Shown: one piece after another, positions 44,142 to 56,930 of the stretch | Layout: every line of letters starts with the position of its first letter | How positions within the stretch are numbered: position 1 is the first letter of the stretch | Source of the DNA: Taudactylus pleione | Lineage: Eukaryota > Chordata > Amphibia > Anura > Myobatrachidae | Direction of reading: 5' to 3' | Length of the DNA: 64,000 nucleotides | Assembly: GCA_031769625.1 (NCBI GenBank) | Contig: JAUIMM010000574.1 | Location: 2,232,001-2,296,000 of the forward strand | The notes under the pieces: model-generated | What the model saw: only the letters and a program-made list of their open reading frames with translations | Databases searched by the model: none | Told to the model about the DNA's origin: nothing | Made by a program: the position numbers and the translations under genes

Positions 44142-44661
44142 TAGGGGTGTGCACTGGCCACTTTTCGTGTTTTGTGTTTTGGTTTTGGACCTGGATCTTT
44201 CTTCGTGTTTTGCATCTGGATTGGTTTGGCAAAAACCACCCTTTCTTGTTTTGGGTTCTGGGTTTTGTGGTTTGGATCTGTATTTTTTTTAAAAAACATA
44301 AAAACAGCTAAAACCACAGAATGTGTTGGTTTTTCTGCTCCTATGCTATTATTAACCTCAATAACCTTAATTTCAACTTATTTCCAGTCTATTCTGAACA
44401 CCTCACACCTCACAATAGTGTTTTTATGTCCAAAAGGTTGCACCGAGGTAGCTGGATGACTATGCTAAGCAACACGAGTGGGCGGCACAAACACGTGACC
44501 CATCTAGGAGTGATACTACAGTGGCAGACAGGATGGCAGTTTGAAAAACTAGGCCCCAAACTGTACATAATGCAAAGAAAAAAAAGAGGTGCAAGATGAA
44601 TTGTCCTTGGGCCCTGCCACCCACCCTTATGTTGTATAAACAGAACATGCACACTTTAACA

Positions 44662-44717
44662 AACCAATCATTTCAGTGCCAGGGTCTGCCACACAACTGA
44701 GGCTGAAATGATTGGTT
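44662..44717 (-). other. 15-bp stem-loop 3' of the transposase, copy 2
   Basis: Arms at 44662-44676 and 44703-44717, identical to those of copy 1. Confidence 0.8.
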
Positions 44718-44773
44718 CGTTTGGGCCCCCACAAAACAAGCTGGCAATTAATCTGTCCCTGCACAAACTGGCT

Positions 44774-45937
44774 CTACGGAGGCAAGATGTCGTCCTCATC
44801 CTCCTCATCCACCGATTCCTCACCCTCTTCAGTGTTGTGTACATCCTCATCCTCACAGAGTATTAACTCGTCCCCACTGGAATCCACCACCACAGGTCCC
44901 TCTGTACGTTCTGGAGGCTGGTCTCCCTGGAAGAGTTGATAATTCATTTTTATGAACATCATCTTCCCCACATTTTGTGGAAGCAACCTCCTACGCCTTT
45001 CGCTGACAAGGTTCCCGGCTGCACTAAACACTCTTTCGGAGTACACACTGGAGGGGGGGCAACTCAGGTAAAATAGAGCCAGTTTGTACAGGGGCCTCCA
45101 AATTGCCTCTTTTTCCTGCCAGTCCAGGTATGGACTGTCTGACATGCCTACTTGGATGTTGTCACCGATGTAATCCTCCACCATTCTGTCAATAGTGACA
45201 GTATCATATGTAGTGACAGTAGACATGTCAGAAATTGTTGCCAGGTCCTCCGGACTGGACCAGATGTCCAAACTTGGTCCTGCCTGCCCTGCATCACTGC
45301 CAGCGGGTTGCTTAGCATAACTAAGTTTTTTCCTGGCAGCCCCAGTTGCAGGAGAAAATGAAGAAGCTGTTGACGTGTCACTTTCTGCTTCAGCTGACAG
45401 TGTTTTCACCTGCAGGTCTTTGCACCTCTGCAGGCTTGTGTCGGCCGGAAAGAGAGACACCACATAGGCTTTAAACCTAGGATCGAGCACGGTGGCCAAA
45501 ATGTAGTGGTCTGATTTCAACAGATTGACCACCCTGGAATCCTGGCAAAGCGAATGAAGGGATTCATCCACAAGTCCCACATGCCAAGCAGAATCGCTCT
45601 GTCTTAGCTCCTCCTTCACTTTCTCCAGCTGCTTCTGCAAAAGCCTAATGAGGGGAATGACCTGACTCAAGCTGGCAGTGTCTGAACTGACTTCACGTGT
45701 GGCAAGTTCGAAGGGCTGGAGAACCTTGCACAACACGGAAATCATTCTCCACTGCGCTTGAGTCAGGTGCATACCCCCACCTTTACCTATGTCATAGGTG
45801 GATGTATAGGCTTGAATGGCCTTTTGCTGCCCCTCCATCCTCTGAAGCATATAGACGGTTGAGTTCCACCGCGTCACAACCTCTTGCTTCAGGTGATGGC
45901 GGGGCAGGTTCAAGAGTGTTTGTTGGCGCTCCAGTCT
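44774..45937 (-). pseudogene. hAT transposase remnant: C-terminal dimerisation part, copy 2
   Basis: It carries the same domain content as in copy 1, including TRWNSTVYMLQ, PPSSVYSERVFSAAG with the expected catalytic Glu, and the acidic tail, here ending DDILPP because of a CTG/CCG difference in the last codon. It keeps ARKKL where copy 1 has AIKKL. The upstream in-frame TGA is shared. Asp-Asn-Ile replaces Asp-Ser-Ile in GDNIQVGM, a private change. Confidence 0.9.
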
Positions 45938-46675
45938 TCAGCACGCAGTCACTGAATGGCGAAAGTGCCCAGAAATTTTTCGGGACACCCAAAGCGTCTC
46001 CTGCATGCCCCTGTCGCTTTTCAGAAAATTCTGCACCACCAAGTTTATTGTTTGAGCAAAACATGGGACGTGTTGGAATTTGCCCAGATGTAATGCCCGC
46101 ACAATATTGGTGGCGTTGTCAGATATCACAAATCCCCAGGAGAGTCTAAGTGGGGTAAGCCACTGGGCGATGATTTCCCTCAGTTTCTCTAAGAGGTTGT
46201 CGGCGGTGTGCTTCTTACTGAAACCGGTGATACACAGCGTAGCCTGCCTTAATACGAGCTGGCGTTTCTGAGATGCTGCTACTGGTGACGATGCTGCTGT
46301 TGCTGCATAAGGTGATACATCTACCCAGTAGGCTGTCACAGTCATATAGTCCTTAGTCTGCCCTGTTCCACTTGTGCACATGTCCGTGGTTAAGTGGACA
46401 TTGGGTACAACGGCATTTTTCAGGACACTGAGGACACTTTTTCTGACATTTCTGTACAGTCTCGGTATCGCCTGTCTAGTGAAGTGGAATCTAGATGGGA
46501 TTTGGAACCGGGGACACACTACCTCCATCAATTGTCTAAATCCCACTGCACTAATGGCGGATACCGGATGCACGTCTAACACCAACATAGCAGTCAAGGC
46601 CTCAGTTATACGTTTTGCTTCAGGATGACTGCTGTCGTACTTCATCCTCCTCGCTAAGGACTGTTGGAGGGTCAA
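45938..46675 (-). pseudogene. hAT transposase remnant: catalytic core, copy 2
   Basis: Same length and frame as copy 1, with both catalytic Asp contexts present. The normally invariant Trp after the first Asp is Cys here (TTDMCTS, from a C/G change near 46376), an additional damaging substitution private to this copy. The upstream TAA and downstream TGA are shared with the other copies. Confidence 0.88.
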
Positions 46676-46928
46676 TTATTTAGTAAAAGTAGTGGTGTTC
46701 CTTCTTCCTCTCTGGGAAGATAAATGACTCCCAGCAGCAGCAACAGCAGCAGCGGCAGCAGGAGGCGTAGCAATGCAGGATCCTCCGGAGGAATCCCGGA
46801 TAGGAGAGTCAGTCATGCCAGTGACATGGCCTGCAGGACTACTTCCGATCCTGACTAAGGAGGAAATTGACGAGGAGGGAGTTGACGGAGTGGTTTTCAG
46901 GCGCTTGGATACAACAGGACAACGGGAT
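46676..46928 (-). pseudogene. transposase linker in a shifted frame, copy 2
   Basis: Equivalent of 39177-39429, with the same shifted Ser/Thr-rich then Ala-rich frame ending in TAA. It has a private GTTTTCAGG where the other copies have GTTTGCAGG. Confidence 0.6.
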
Positions 46929-47877
46929 TTAGGTGTCCCTGGACTGCTTAGCCAAAGTTTCTGAACTTGACAGTAACTTTTTATGAAAGCGCTGCAGGTG
47001 CCGTATAAGGGAGGATGTTCCTAGGTGGTTAACGTCCCTACCCCTACTTATTTCACCTTTAGATATGGTACATATGGCAAGACAGTTGTTGTCTGGATTT
47101 GGATAGAAATATTGCCAGACCAAAGAGGTGGAATGTTTGGTCTTCTGCCCAGGCATGACCGTGATGGGCTTTTTCATCCCACGGACAACAACTGTCTCCC
47201 CCGGAGCATGATTTAAACAAACCACATCACCATCAGAAATCCTCCTCATCAACTTCCTCCTCAGCACCAGCTACACCAGTATCCTCATCCTGTTGTACTT
47301 CAACAGTGACATCTTCAATTTGCATATCAGCAAGTGGACTGTGACTGCTCCTTTCAGCACTTGCAGGGGGCGTGCAAATGGTGGAAAGAGCCACCTCTTC
47401 CCGTCCAGTGCTGGGAAGGTCAGGCATTGCAACCACCACCACACTTGGACTCTCCTTGGGGATTTGTGATATCTTCTTAGAATGCACAGTTCTTCGCTGT
47501 GCTTTTGCCAGCTTAACTCTTTTGATTTTTTTAGTGGGAGGAGGGCTTCCATCGTCATGTGAAGCTGTACCACCAGTCATGAACATAGGGAAAGACCTTA
47601 GCCATTCCTTGACTCTCCGTGTCGTAAATGGCATATTGGCAAGTTTACGTTTCTCTTCAGATGATTTAAATGTTTTTTTCAAGGTCATTTTCCTGAACTT
47701 TGCCATTTGGGATTGTATGTGCCCTCTACTATGACATTGGGCATCGGCCTTGGCAGACGACGTTGATGGCATGTTATCGTTTATTTCATGACTAGTGGCA
47801 GCAGCTTCAGCAATAGGAGGAAGTGGTTCTTGATCTTTCCCTATTTTATTTTTATCGGAGAAAGTTTGGTCTTCCAT
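46929..47877 (-). pseudogene. hAT transposase remnant: N-terminus and BED zinc finger, copy 2
   Basis: The frame is open from the ATG at 47875-47877 through the basic region to VDEEDF. One extra A (CAGAAATCC near 47236, against CAGAATCC in copies 1 and 3) then breaks the frame just before the BED finger. The BED segment resumes in the next frame and shows CLAICTISKG and RHLQRFH. This copy lacks the one-base loss of copy 1, so its N-terminal 200 residues are the best preserved of the three. Confidence 0.87.
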
Positions 47878-47909
47878 TTATGTTATATTGATATGTAAGT
47901 GCGGATAAA

Positions 47910-48067
47910 GCGCACACAAACACAGAAAATAATTTTTTATTTTTGTTGCAGACTAGTGCACTTTGTGGGTTACACCACCCTTTAAGAAATCAGCCGGGCC
48001 TTTACTTATGACACAGGCACACGCTTGGCACTACTTTGTTGATGCACGTGCGGCTACTGCGCACACA
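47910..48067. repeat. diverged subrepeat unit, copy 2
   Basis: Equivalent of 40409-40566, left of the nested foldback element. Confidence 0.8.
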
Positions 48068-48665
48068 GTGCCTGATTCAGAGCCACTCGTAAGTGGCAGC
48101 TCGTTCGCTCCGAGCAATGTTTGCCCAACTGCGCATGCGTACGGATCATTATACGCATGCGCGAACCAGTCAGTGCGGCCGAAATTAAAGTGCTCGCAAA
48201 ATAGCGAATGCCTGCTATTTTGAGTGACAGAATGAGGCATATGTGGGTGGTAACAGGGGAAGGTGCTTGAAAATGGGGAGTGGAGATCCGATCGCAGGCG
48301 TGCTTAAAGGTCAAAATGGGCATTTTAAGGGAGTGCATAATTAATCCAGCAGCATCATTGACCACGTCACTTGGTTTTTTTTAACTTAGAACTGCTCGCA
48401 AAATAGTGGTTGAAAAAACCAACCACTAGAATAGTGAGCAGTTCAGACGCTGTTCGATTTACTCGATTAATCTAATAAATAGTGGACATGACGTATGGTG
48501 CGAGCGGCTAGGGGGCGTATTTTTCAAATTTACGTTCGCATGTTTTGCTCGCTCGTTCAGACTTAGAGGCGTGAACAGACCGCAAAGTGTGAACGGTTCA
48601 TTTGAATAGCCACCCCTTTTTAGAAAACGAACGACCGCAAAGAGCGAGTGGCTCTGAATCAGGCC
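48068..48665. mobile_element. nested 598-bp foldback/MITE-like element, copy 2
   Basis: It has the same insertion point, same length and same 20-bp terminal inverted repeats as in copy 1, with the three internal hairpins retained. One visible difference is GGGCATTTTAAGG against GGGCGTTTTAAGG in copy 1, a likely CpG decay. Confidence 0.85.
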
Positions 48666-49191
48666 CACAATTCACAAACACAGAAAATATTTTTTTATTT
48701 TGTTTGGAGTGTACTTTGGGGGTTACAGCACCCTTTAATGGACAAGCCAGCCAGCTTTTTACTTAAGGGACACAGGCGCACGCTTGGCGCTGCTCCTTCA
48801 TTGATGCACGTGCAGCCACAGTGCACACAATTAACAAACACAGAAATTTTTTTTTATTTTGTTTGGAGTGCCCTTTGGGGGTTGCAGCACCCTTTAGTGG
48901 TCAATCCAGTTGGCCCTTTATTTATGGGACACAGGCGCACGCTTGGCACTACTTTGTTGATGCACGTGCGGCTACTACGCACACAATTCACAAACACAAA
49001 AAAATATATATTTTTATTTTGTTTGGAGTGCCCTTTGGGGGTTACAGCACCCTTTAACGGACAAGCCAGCCGGCCTTTTACTTATGGGACACAGGCACAC
49101 GCTTGGCGCTGCTCCTTTGTTGATGCACGTGCAGCCACAGTGCACACAATTCACAAACACAGAAAAAATATTTTTTTTTTAGCACTTGGGG
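48666..49191. repeat. tandem ~160-bp subrepeats, copy 2
   Basis: Three units plus a truncated fourth, as in copy 1, with small differences in the T-rich runs. Confidence 0.87.
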
Positions 49192-49391
49192 GGAGCACCC
49201 CTGAGGGACAGAGCACCCCCTGGACAACACTACAGCACCCCTTTAGGACTGGGACACTGCACAGGACTTTGGAGTGGACACAGCCCCTATGGACAACTGA
49301 CTGCACAACACAGTCCAGCCAGCCCCTATGGACTTTGAAGTAGTGGACAGAGCCCCTATGGACAACAGCAGCACAGTGCAGCACAGCACAG

Positions 49392-49443
49392 CACTACACT
49401 GCACTACACTACACTACAACACTACACTACACTACACTACACA
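49392..49443. repeat. (CACTA)n pentamer microsatellite, copy 2
   Basis: Same run as at 41891-41942. Confidence 0.85.
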
Positions 49444-49519
49444 GCCCAGCCAGCCCTAACTCCCACCCTCCCTCTTCACTGTCCACAGTCGAGTGAGAAA
49501 ATGGCGCTGACGTGGGTAC

Positions 49520-49527
49520 CTTATATA
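49520..49527 (-). promoter_or_regulatory. TATA box candidate for the transposase, copy 2
   Basis: TATATAAG on the minus strand in the same context as copy 1. Confidence 0.5.
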
Positions 49528-49584
49528 GGATCCAAAACCCGCGAGACCCGGAAGGCGGGATGATGATGTTTTGCCTCGATTTCA

Positions 49585-49623
49585 GATCCGAGTCAGGCGG
49601 GAAAGTCGAGCCTGACTCGGATC
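49585..49623. other. subterminal 14-bp stem-loop, copy 2 right end
   Basis: Both arms are identical to copy 1; the loop is one base shorter. The outer palindrome near 49651-49673 has one arm changed (CCAAAC for CCGAAC). Confidence 0.8.
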
Positions 49624-49686
49624 GGCCTCGGATCGTGGGGGCTCGGTGGGGTTCGGATTTCAGAAATCCAAACCCGCTCACCCCTA

Positions 49687-52600
49687 CTGTACATGTACAG
49701 TCACCACAACGACCACATAATGTACATGAACAGTCACCACAGCTATCACATACTGTACATACACAGTCACCACAATTATCACATACTGTACATGCACAGT
49801 CACCACAACTATCACATACTGTACATGCACAGTCACCACATCTATCACATACTGTACATGCAGTCACCACATCTATCCCATACTGTACATGCACAGTCAC
49901 CACATCTATCACGTACTGTAAATGCACAGTCACCACAGCTATCACATACTGTACATGCACAGTCACCACAGCTATCACCTACTGTACATGCACAGTCACC
50001 ACAGCTATCACACACTGTACATGCACAGTCACCACAACTATCACATACTGTACATACACAGTCACCACATCTATCACATACTGTACATGCACAGTCACCA
50101 CATCTATCACCTACTGTACATGCACAGTCACCACATCTATCACATACTGTAAATGCACAGTCAACACATCTAACACATACTGTAAATGCACAGTCACCAC
50201 ATCTATCACATACTGTAAATGCACAGTCACCACATCTATCACATACTGTACCAGCACAGACACCACACCTATCACATACTGTACATGCACAGTCACCACA
50301 TCTATCACATACTGTACATACAAGGTCACCACAACTATCACATACTGTACATGCACAGTCACCACATATATCACATACTGTACATGCACAGTCACCACAT
50401 CTATCACCTACTGTACTTGCACAGTCACCACATCTATCACATACTGTAAATGCACAGTCACCACACCTATCACACTCTGTACATACACAGTCACTACATC
50501 TATCACCTACTGTACATGCACAGTCACCACAGCTATCACATACTGTACATGCACAGTCACCACAGCTATCACATACTGAACATGCCCAGTCACCACAGCT
50601 ATCACATACTGTACATGCAAAGTCACAACTATCACATACTGTACATGCACAGTCACCACATATAACACATACTGTACATGCACAGTCACCACAACTATCA
50701 CATACTGTACATGCACAGTCACCACATCTATCACATACTGTACATGCCCAGTCACCACAGCTATCACATACTGTACATGCAAAGTCACAACTATCACATA
50801 CTGTACATGCACGTTCACAACAGCTATCACATACTGTCAATGCACAGTCACCACAGCTATCACATACTGTACATGCACAGTCACAACTATCACATACTGT
50901 ACATGCAGTCACCACAGCTATCACATACTGTACATGCACAGTCACAACTATCACATACTGTACATACACAGTCACCACAATTATCACATACTGTACATGC
51001 AGTCACCACAGCTATCACACACTGTACATGCACTGTCACCACATCTATCACCTACTGTACATGCACAGTCACCACATATATCACATACTGTACATTCAGT
51101 CACCACAGCTATCATATATTGTACATACACAGTCACCACAGCTATCACATACTGTACATGCACATTCACAACAGCAATCACATTCTGTACATGCACAGTC
51201 ACCACAGCTATCACATACTGTACATACACAGTCAGCACATCTATCACCTACTGTACATGCACAGTCACCACATCTATCACATACTGTACATGCACATTCA
51301 CAACAGCTATCACATTCTGTACATGCACAGTCACCACATCTATCACATACTGTACATGCACAGTCACCACAGCTATCACATACTGTACATACACAGTCAG
51401 CACAGCTATCACCTACTGTACATGCACAGTCACCACATCTATCACCTACTGTACATGTACAGTCACCACATTTATCACCTACTGTACATACACAATCACC
51501 ACATCTATCACATACTGTACATGCACAGTCACCACATCTATCACCTTTTGTACATACACAGTCACCACATCTATCACATACTGTACATGCACAGTCACCA
51601 CATCTATCACCTACTGTACATACACAATCACCACATCTATCACATACTGTACATGCACAGTAACCACATCTATCACCTACTGTACATGCACAGTCACCAC
51701 AGCTATCACATACTGTACATGCACAATCACCATATCTATCACATACTGTACATGCACAGTCACCACATCTATCACATACTGTACATGCACAGTCACCACA
51801 GCTATCTAATATTGTACATGCACAGTCACCACAGCTATCACACACTGGTACATGCACAGTCACCACATCTATCACACACTGTACATGCACAGTCACCACA
51901 TCTATCACATACTGTACATGCACAGTTACCACAGCTATCACATACTGTACATGAACAGTCACCACATCTGTCACACACTGTACATGCACAGTCACCACAG
52001 CTATCACACACTGAACATGCACAGTCACCACATCATCACATATTGTACATGCACAGTCACCACAACTATCACATACTGTACATGCACAGTCGCCACACCT
52101 ATCACATACTGTACATGCACAGTCACCACAGCTATCACACACTGAACATGCACAGTCACCACATCATCACATACTGTACATGCACAGTCACCACACCTAT
52201 CACATACTGTACATGCACAGTCACCACAGCTATCACATACTTTACATGCACATTCACAACAGCTATCACATACTTTACATGCACATTCACAACAGCTATC
52301 ACATACTGTACATGCACAGTCAGCACAGCTATCACATACTGTACATGCACAGTCAGCACAGCTATCACCTACTGTACATGCACAGTCAGCACAGCTATCA
52401 CCTACTGTACATGCACAGTCACCACATCTATCACATAATGTACATACACAAACACCACATCTATCACCTACTGTACATACACAATCACCACATCTATCAC
52501 ATACTGTACATGCACAGTAACCACATCTATCACCTACTGTACATGCACAGTCACCACATCTATCACACACTGTACATGCACAGTTACCACATCTATCACA

Positions 52601-55600
52601 TACTGTACATGCACAATCACCACATCAATCACATACTGTACATGCACAGTCACCACATCTATCACATACTGTACATGCACAGTCACCACAGCTATCACAT
52701 ATTGTACATGCAGTCACCACAGCTATCACACACTGGTACATGCACAGTCACCACATCTATCACACACTGTACATGCACAGTCACCACATCTATCACATAC
52801 TGTACATGCACAGTTACCACAGCTATCACATACTGTACATGCACAGTCACCACATCTGTCACACACTGTACATGCACAGTCACCACAGCTATCACACACT
52901 GAACATGCACAGTCACCACATCATCACATATTGTACATGCACAGTCACCACAACTATCACATACTGTACATGCACAGTCGCCACACCTATCACATACTGT
53001 ACATGCACAGTCACCACAGCTATCACACACTGAACATGCACAGTCACCACATCATCACATACTGTACATACACAGTCACCACATCTATCACATTCTGTAC
53101 ATGCACAGTCACCACATCTATCACATACTGTACATGCACAGTCACCACATCTATCACCTACTGTACATGCACAGTCACCACATCTATCACCTACTGTACA
53201 TGCACAATCACCACATCTATCACATACTGTACATGCACAGTCACCACAGCTATCACATATTGTACATGCACAGTCACCACAGCTATCACATACTGTACAT
53301 GCACAGTCACCACAGCTATCACATACTGTACATGCACAGTCACCACAGCTATCACACACTGAACATGCACAGTCACCACATCATCACATATTGTACATGC
53401 ACAGTCACCACAACTATCACATACTGTACATGCACAGTCACCACACCTATCACATACTGTACATGCACAGTCACCACAGCTATCACATACTTTACACGCA
53501 CATTCACAACAGCTATCACATACTGTACATGCAGTCACCACAGCTATCACATACTGTACATGCACAGTCACCACAGCTATCACATATTGTACATGCACAG
53601 TCACCACAGCTATCACAAACTGTACATGCACAGTCACCACAGCTATCACATACTGTACATGCACAGTCACCACAGCTATCACATATTGTACATGCACAGT
53701 CACCACAGCTATCACATACTGTACATGCACAATCACCACATCTATCACATACTGTACATGCACAGTCACCACATCTATCACCTACTGTACATGCACAGTC
53801 ACCACATCTATCACATTCTGTACATGCACAGTCACCACATCTATCACATACTGTACATGCACAGTCAGCACAGCTATCACCTACTGTACATGCACAGTCA
53901 GCACATCTATCACCTACTGTACATGCACAGTCACCACATCTATCACCTACTGTACATGCACAATCACCACATCTATCACATACTGTACATGCACAGTCAC
54001 CACAGCTATCACATATTGTACATGCACAGTCACCACAGCTATCACATACTGTACATGCACAGTCACCACAGCTATCACATATTGTACATGCACAGTCACC
54101 ACAGCTATCACATACTGTACATGCACAATCACCACATCTATCACATACTGTACATGCACAGTCACCACATCTATCACATGCTGTACATGCACAGTCACCA
54201 CAGCTATCACACACTGGTACATGCACAGTCACCACATCTATCACACACTGTACATGCACAGTCACCACATCTATCACATACTGTACATGCACAGTTACCA
54301 CATCTATCACCTACTGTACATGCACAATCACCACATCTATCACATACTGTACATGCACAATCACCACAGCTATCACATACTGTACATGCACAATCACCAC
54401 ATCTATCACATACTGTACATGCACAGTCACCACAGCTATCACATATTGTACATGCACAGTCACCACAGCTATCACACACTGGTACATGCACAGTCACCAC
54501 ATCTATCACATACTGTACATGCACAGTCACCACATCTATCACATACTGTACATGCACAGTTACAACAGCTATCACATACTGTACATGCACAGTCACCACA
54601 TCTGGCACATACTGTACATGCACAGTCACCACATCTGGCACAAACTGTACATGCACAGTCACCACATCTATCACACACTGTACATGCACAGTCACCACAG
54701 CTATCACACACTGAACATGCACAGTCACCACATCTATCACATATTGTACATGCACAGTCACCACAACTATCACATACTGTACATGCACAGTCACCACAGC
54801 TATCACATATTGTACATGCACAGTCACCACAGCTATCACACACTGGTACATGCACAGTCACCACATCTATCACACACTGTACATGCACAGTCACCACATA
54901 TATCACATACTGTACATGCACAGTTACCACAGCTATCACATACTGTACATGCACAGTCACCACATCTGTCACACACTGTACATGCACAGTCACCACAGCT
55001 ATCACACACTGAACATGCACAGTCACCACATCATCACATATTGTACATGCACAGTCACCACAACTATCACATACTGTACATGCACATTCACCACACCTAT
55101 CACATACTGTACATGCACAGTCACCACAGCTATCACATACTTTACATGCACATTCACAACAGCTATCACATACTGTACATGCAGTCACCACAGCTATCAC
55201 ATACTGTACATGCACAGTCAGCACAGCTATCACATACTGTACATGCACAGTCAGCACAGCTATCACCTACTGTACATGCACAGTCACCACATCTATCACA
55301 TACTGTACATACACAGTCACCACATCTATCACATACTGTACATGCACAGTCACCACAGCTATCACATACTGTACATACACAATCAGCACAGCTATCACCT
55401 ACTGTACATGCACAGTCACCACATCTATCACATACTGTACATACACAGTCACCACATCTATCACATTCTGTACATGCACAGTCACCACATCTATCACATA
55501 CTGTACATGCACAGTCAGCACAGCTATCACATATTGTACATGCACAGTCACCACATCTATCACACACTGTACATGCACAGTCACCACAGCTATCACACAC

Positions 55601-56296
55601 TGAACATGCACAGTCACCACATCTATCACATATTGTACATGCACAGTCACCACAACTATCACATACTGTACATGCACAGTCACCACAGCTATCACATACT
55701 GTACCTGCACAGTCACCACAGCTGTCACATACTTTACATACACAGTCACCACAGCTATCACATACTGTACATGCAGTCACCACATCTATCACATACTGTA
55801 TATGCACAGTAAACACAACTATCACATACTGTACAAGCACAGTCACCACAACTATCACATACTGTACCTGCACAGTCACCATAACTGTCACATACTGTAC
55901 AAGCACAGTCACCACATCTATCACACACTATACATACAGTCACCACAGCTATCACCTACTGTACATGCACAATCACCACAGCTATCACACACTGTACATA
56001 CACAGTCACCACAACTATCACACACTGTACATGCACAGTCACCACAGCTATCACATACTGTACATGCACAGTCACCACAGCTATCACCTACTGTACATGC
56101 ACAGTCACCACAGCTATCACACACTGTACATACACAGTCACCACAACTATCACACACTGTACATACACAGTCACCACAACTATCACATACTGTACCTGCA
56201 CAGTCACCACAGCTATCACACACTGTACATACACAGTCACCACAACTATCACACACTGTACATGCACAGTCACCACAACTATCAACTACTGTACAT
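49687..56296. repeat. 33-bp satellite between hAT copies 2 and 3
   Basis: The first 1.98 kb (to about 51670) repeats the satellite that follows copy 1. The remainder resembles the satellite that precedes copy 1, with 34-bp CACTGGTACATG monomers (near 51845, 52735, 54217, 54479, 54845) and 32-bp CACATCATCACAT monomers. It also has internal duplications, for example the ordered group TGTCACACACTG, CTGAACATGC, CACATCATCAC recurring near 51970, 52860 and 54965. No gene is visible. Confidence 0.95.
56289..56296. repeat. hAT copy 3 target-site duplication, left (CTGTACAT)
   Basis: Identical to 61685-61692 and to both duplicates around copy 1. The same neighbouring bases (ATCAACTA) precede it in both copies, so this is the same insertion event duplicated. 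Confidence 0.9.
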
Positions 56297-56818
56297 TAGG
56301 GGTGTGCACTGGCCACTTTTCGTGTTTTGTGTTTTGGTTTTGGATCTGGATCTTTCTTTGTGTTTTGCATCTGGATTGGTTTGGCAAAAACCACCCTTTC
56401 TTGTTTTGGGTTCTGGGTTTTGTGGTTTGGATCTGTATTTTTTTAAAAAAAAACATAAAAACAGCTAAAACCATAGAATGTGTTGGTTTTTCTGCTCCTA
56501 TGCTATTATTAACCTCAATAACCTTAATTTCAACTTATTTCCAGTCTATTCTGAACACCTCACACCTCACAATAGTGTTTTTATGTCCAAAAGGTTGCAC
56601 CGAGGTAGCTGGATGACTATGCTAAGCAACACGAGTGGGCGGCACAAACACGTGACCCATCTAGGAGTGATACTACAGTGGCAGACAGGATGACAGTTTG
56701 AAAAACTAGGCCCCAAACTGTACATAATGCAAAGGAAAAAAAGAGGTGCAAGATGAATTGTCCTTGGGCCCTGCCACCCACCCTTATGTTGTATAAACAG
56801 AAAATGCACACTTTAACA

Positions 56819-56874
56819 AACCAATCATTTCAGTGCCAGGGTCTGCCACACAACTGAGGCTGAAATGATTGGTT
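56819..56874 (-). other. 15-bp stem-loop 3' of the transposase, copy 3
   Basis: Arms at 56819-56833 and 56860-56874, identical to the other copies. Confidence 0.8.
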
Positions 56875-56930
56875 CGTTTGGGCCCCCACAAAACAAGCTG
56901 GCAATTAATCTGTCCCTGCACAATCTGGCT

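Larger units (their letters stand above)
44142..49686 (-). mobile_element. hAT DNA transposon, copy 2 (5545 bp, defective)
   Basis: It has the same architecture, termini and disruptions as copy 1. The right end is followed by CTGTACATGTACAG as in the other copies, but the left end is preceded by ACCACATC, so there is no target-site duplication. The left junction therefore formed by rearrangement, not by a normal insertion. It differs from copy 1 by scattered substitutions and a few one- or two-base indels. Confidence 0.95.

Noticed and set aside
42070..44292. Chimeric frames that run from transposon ends into satellite (also near 35586-36791 and 53391-56468)
   Set aside because: They cross transposon boundaries only because the satellite is stop-free; the transposon part reads untranslated terminal DNA.
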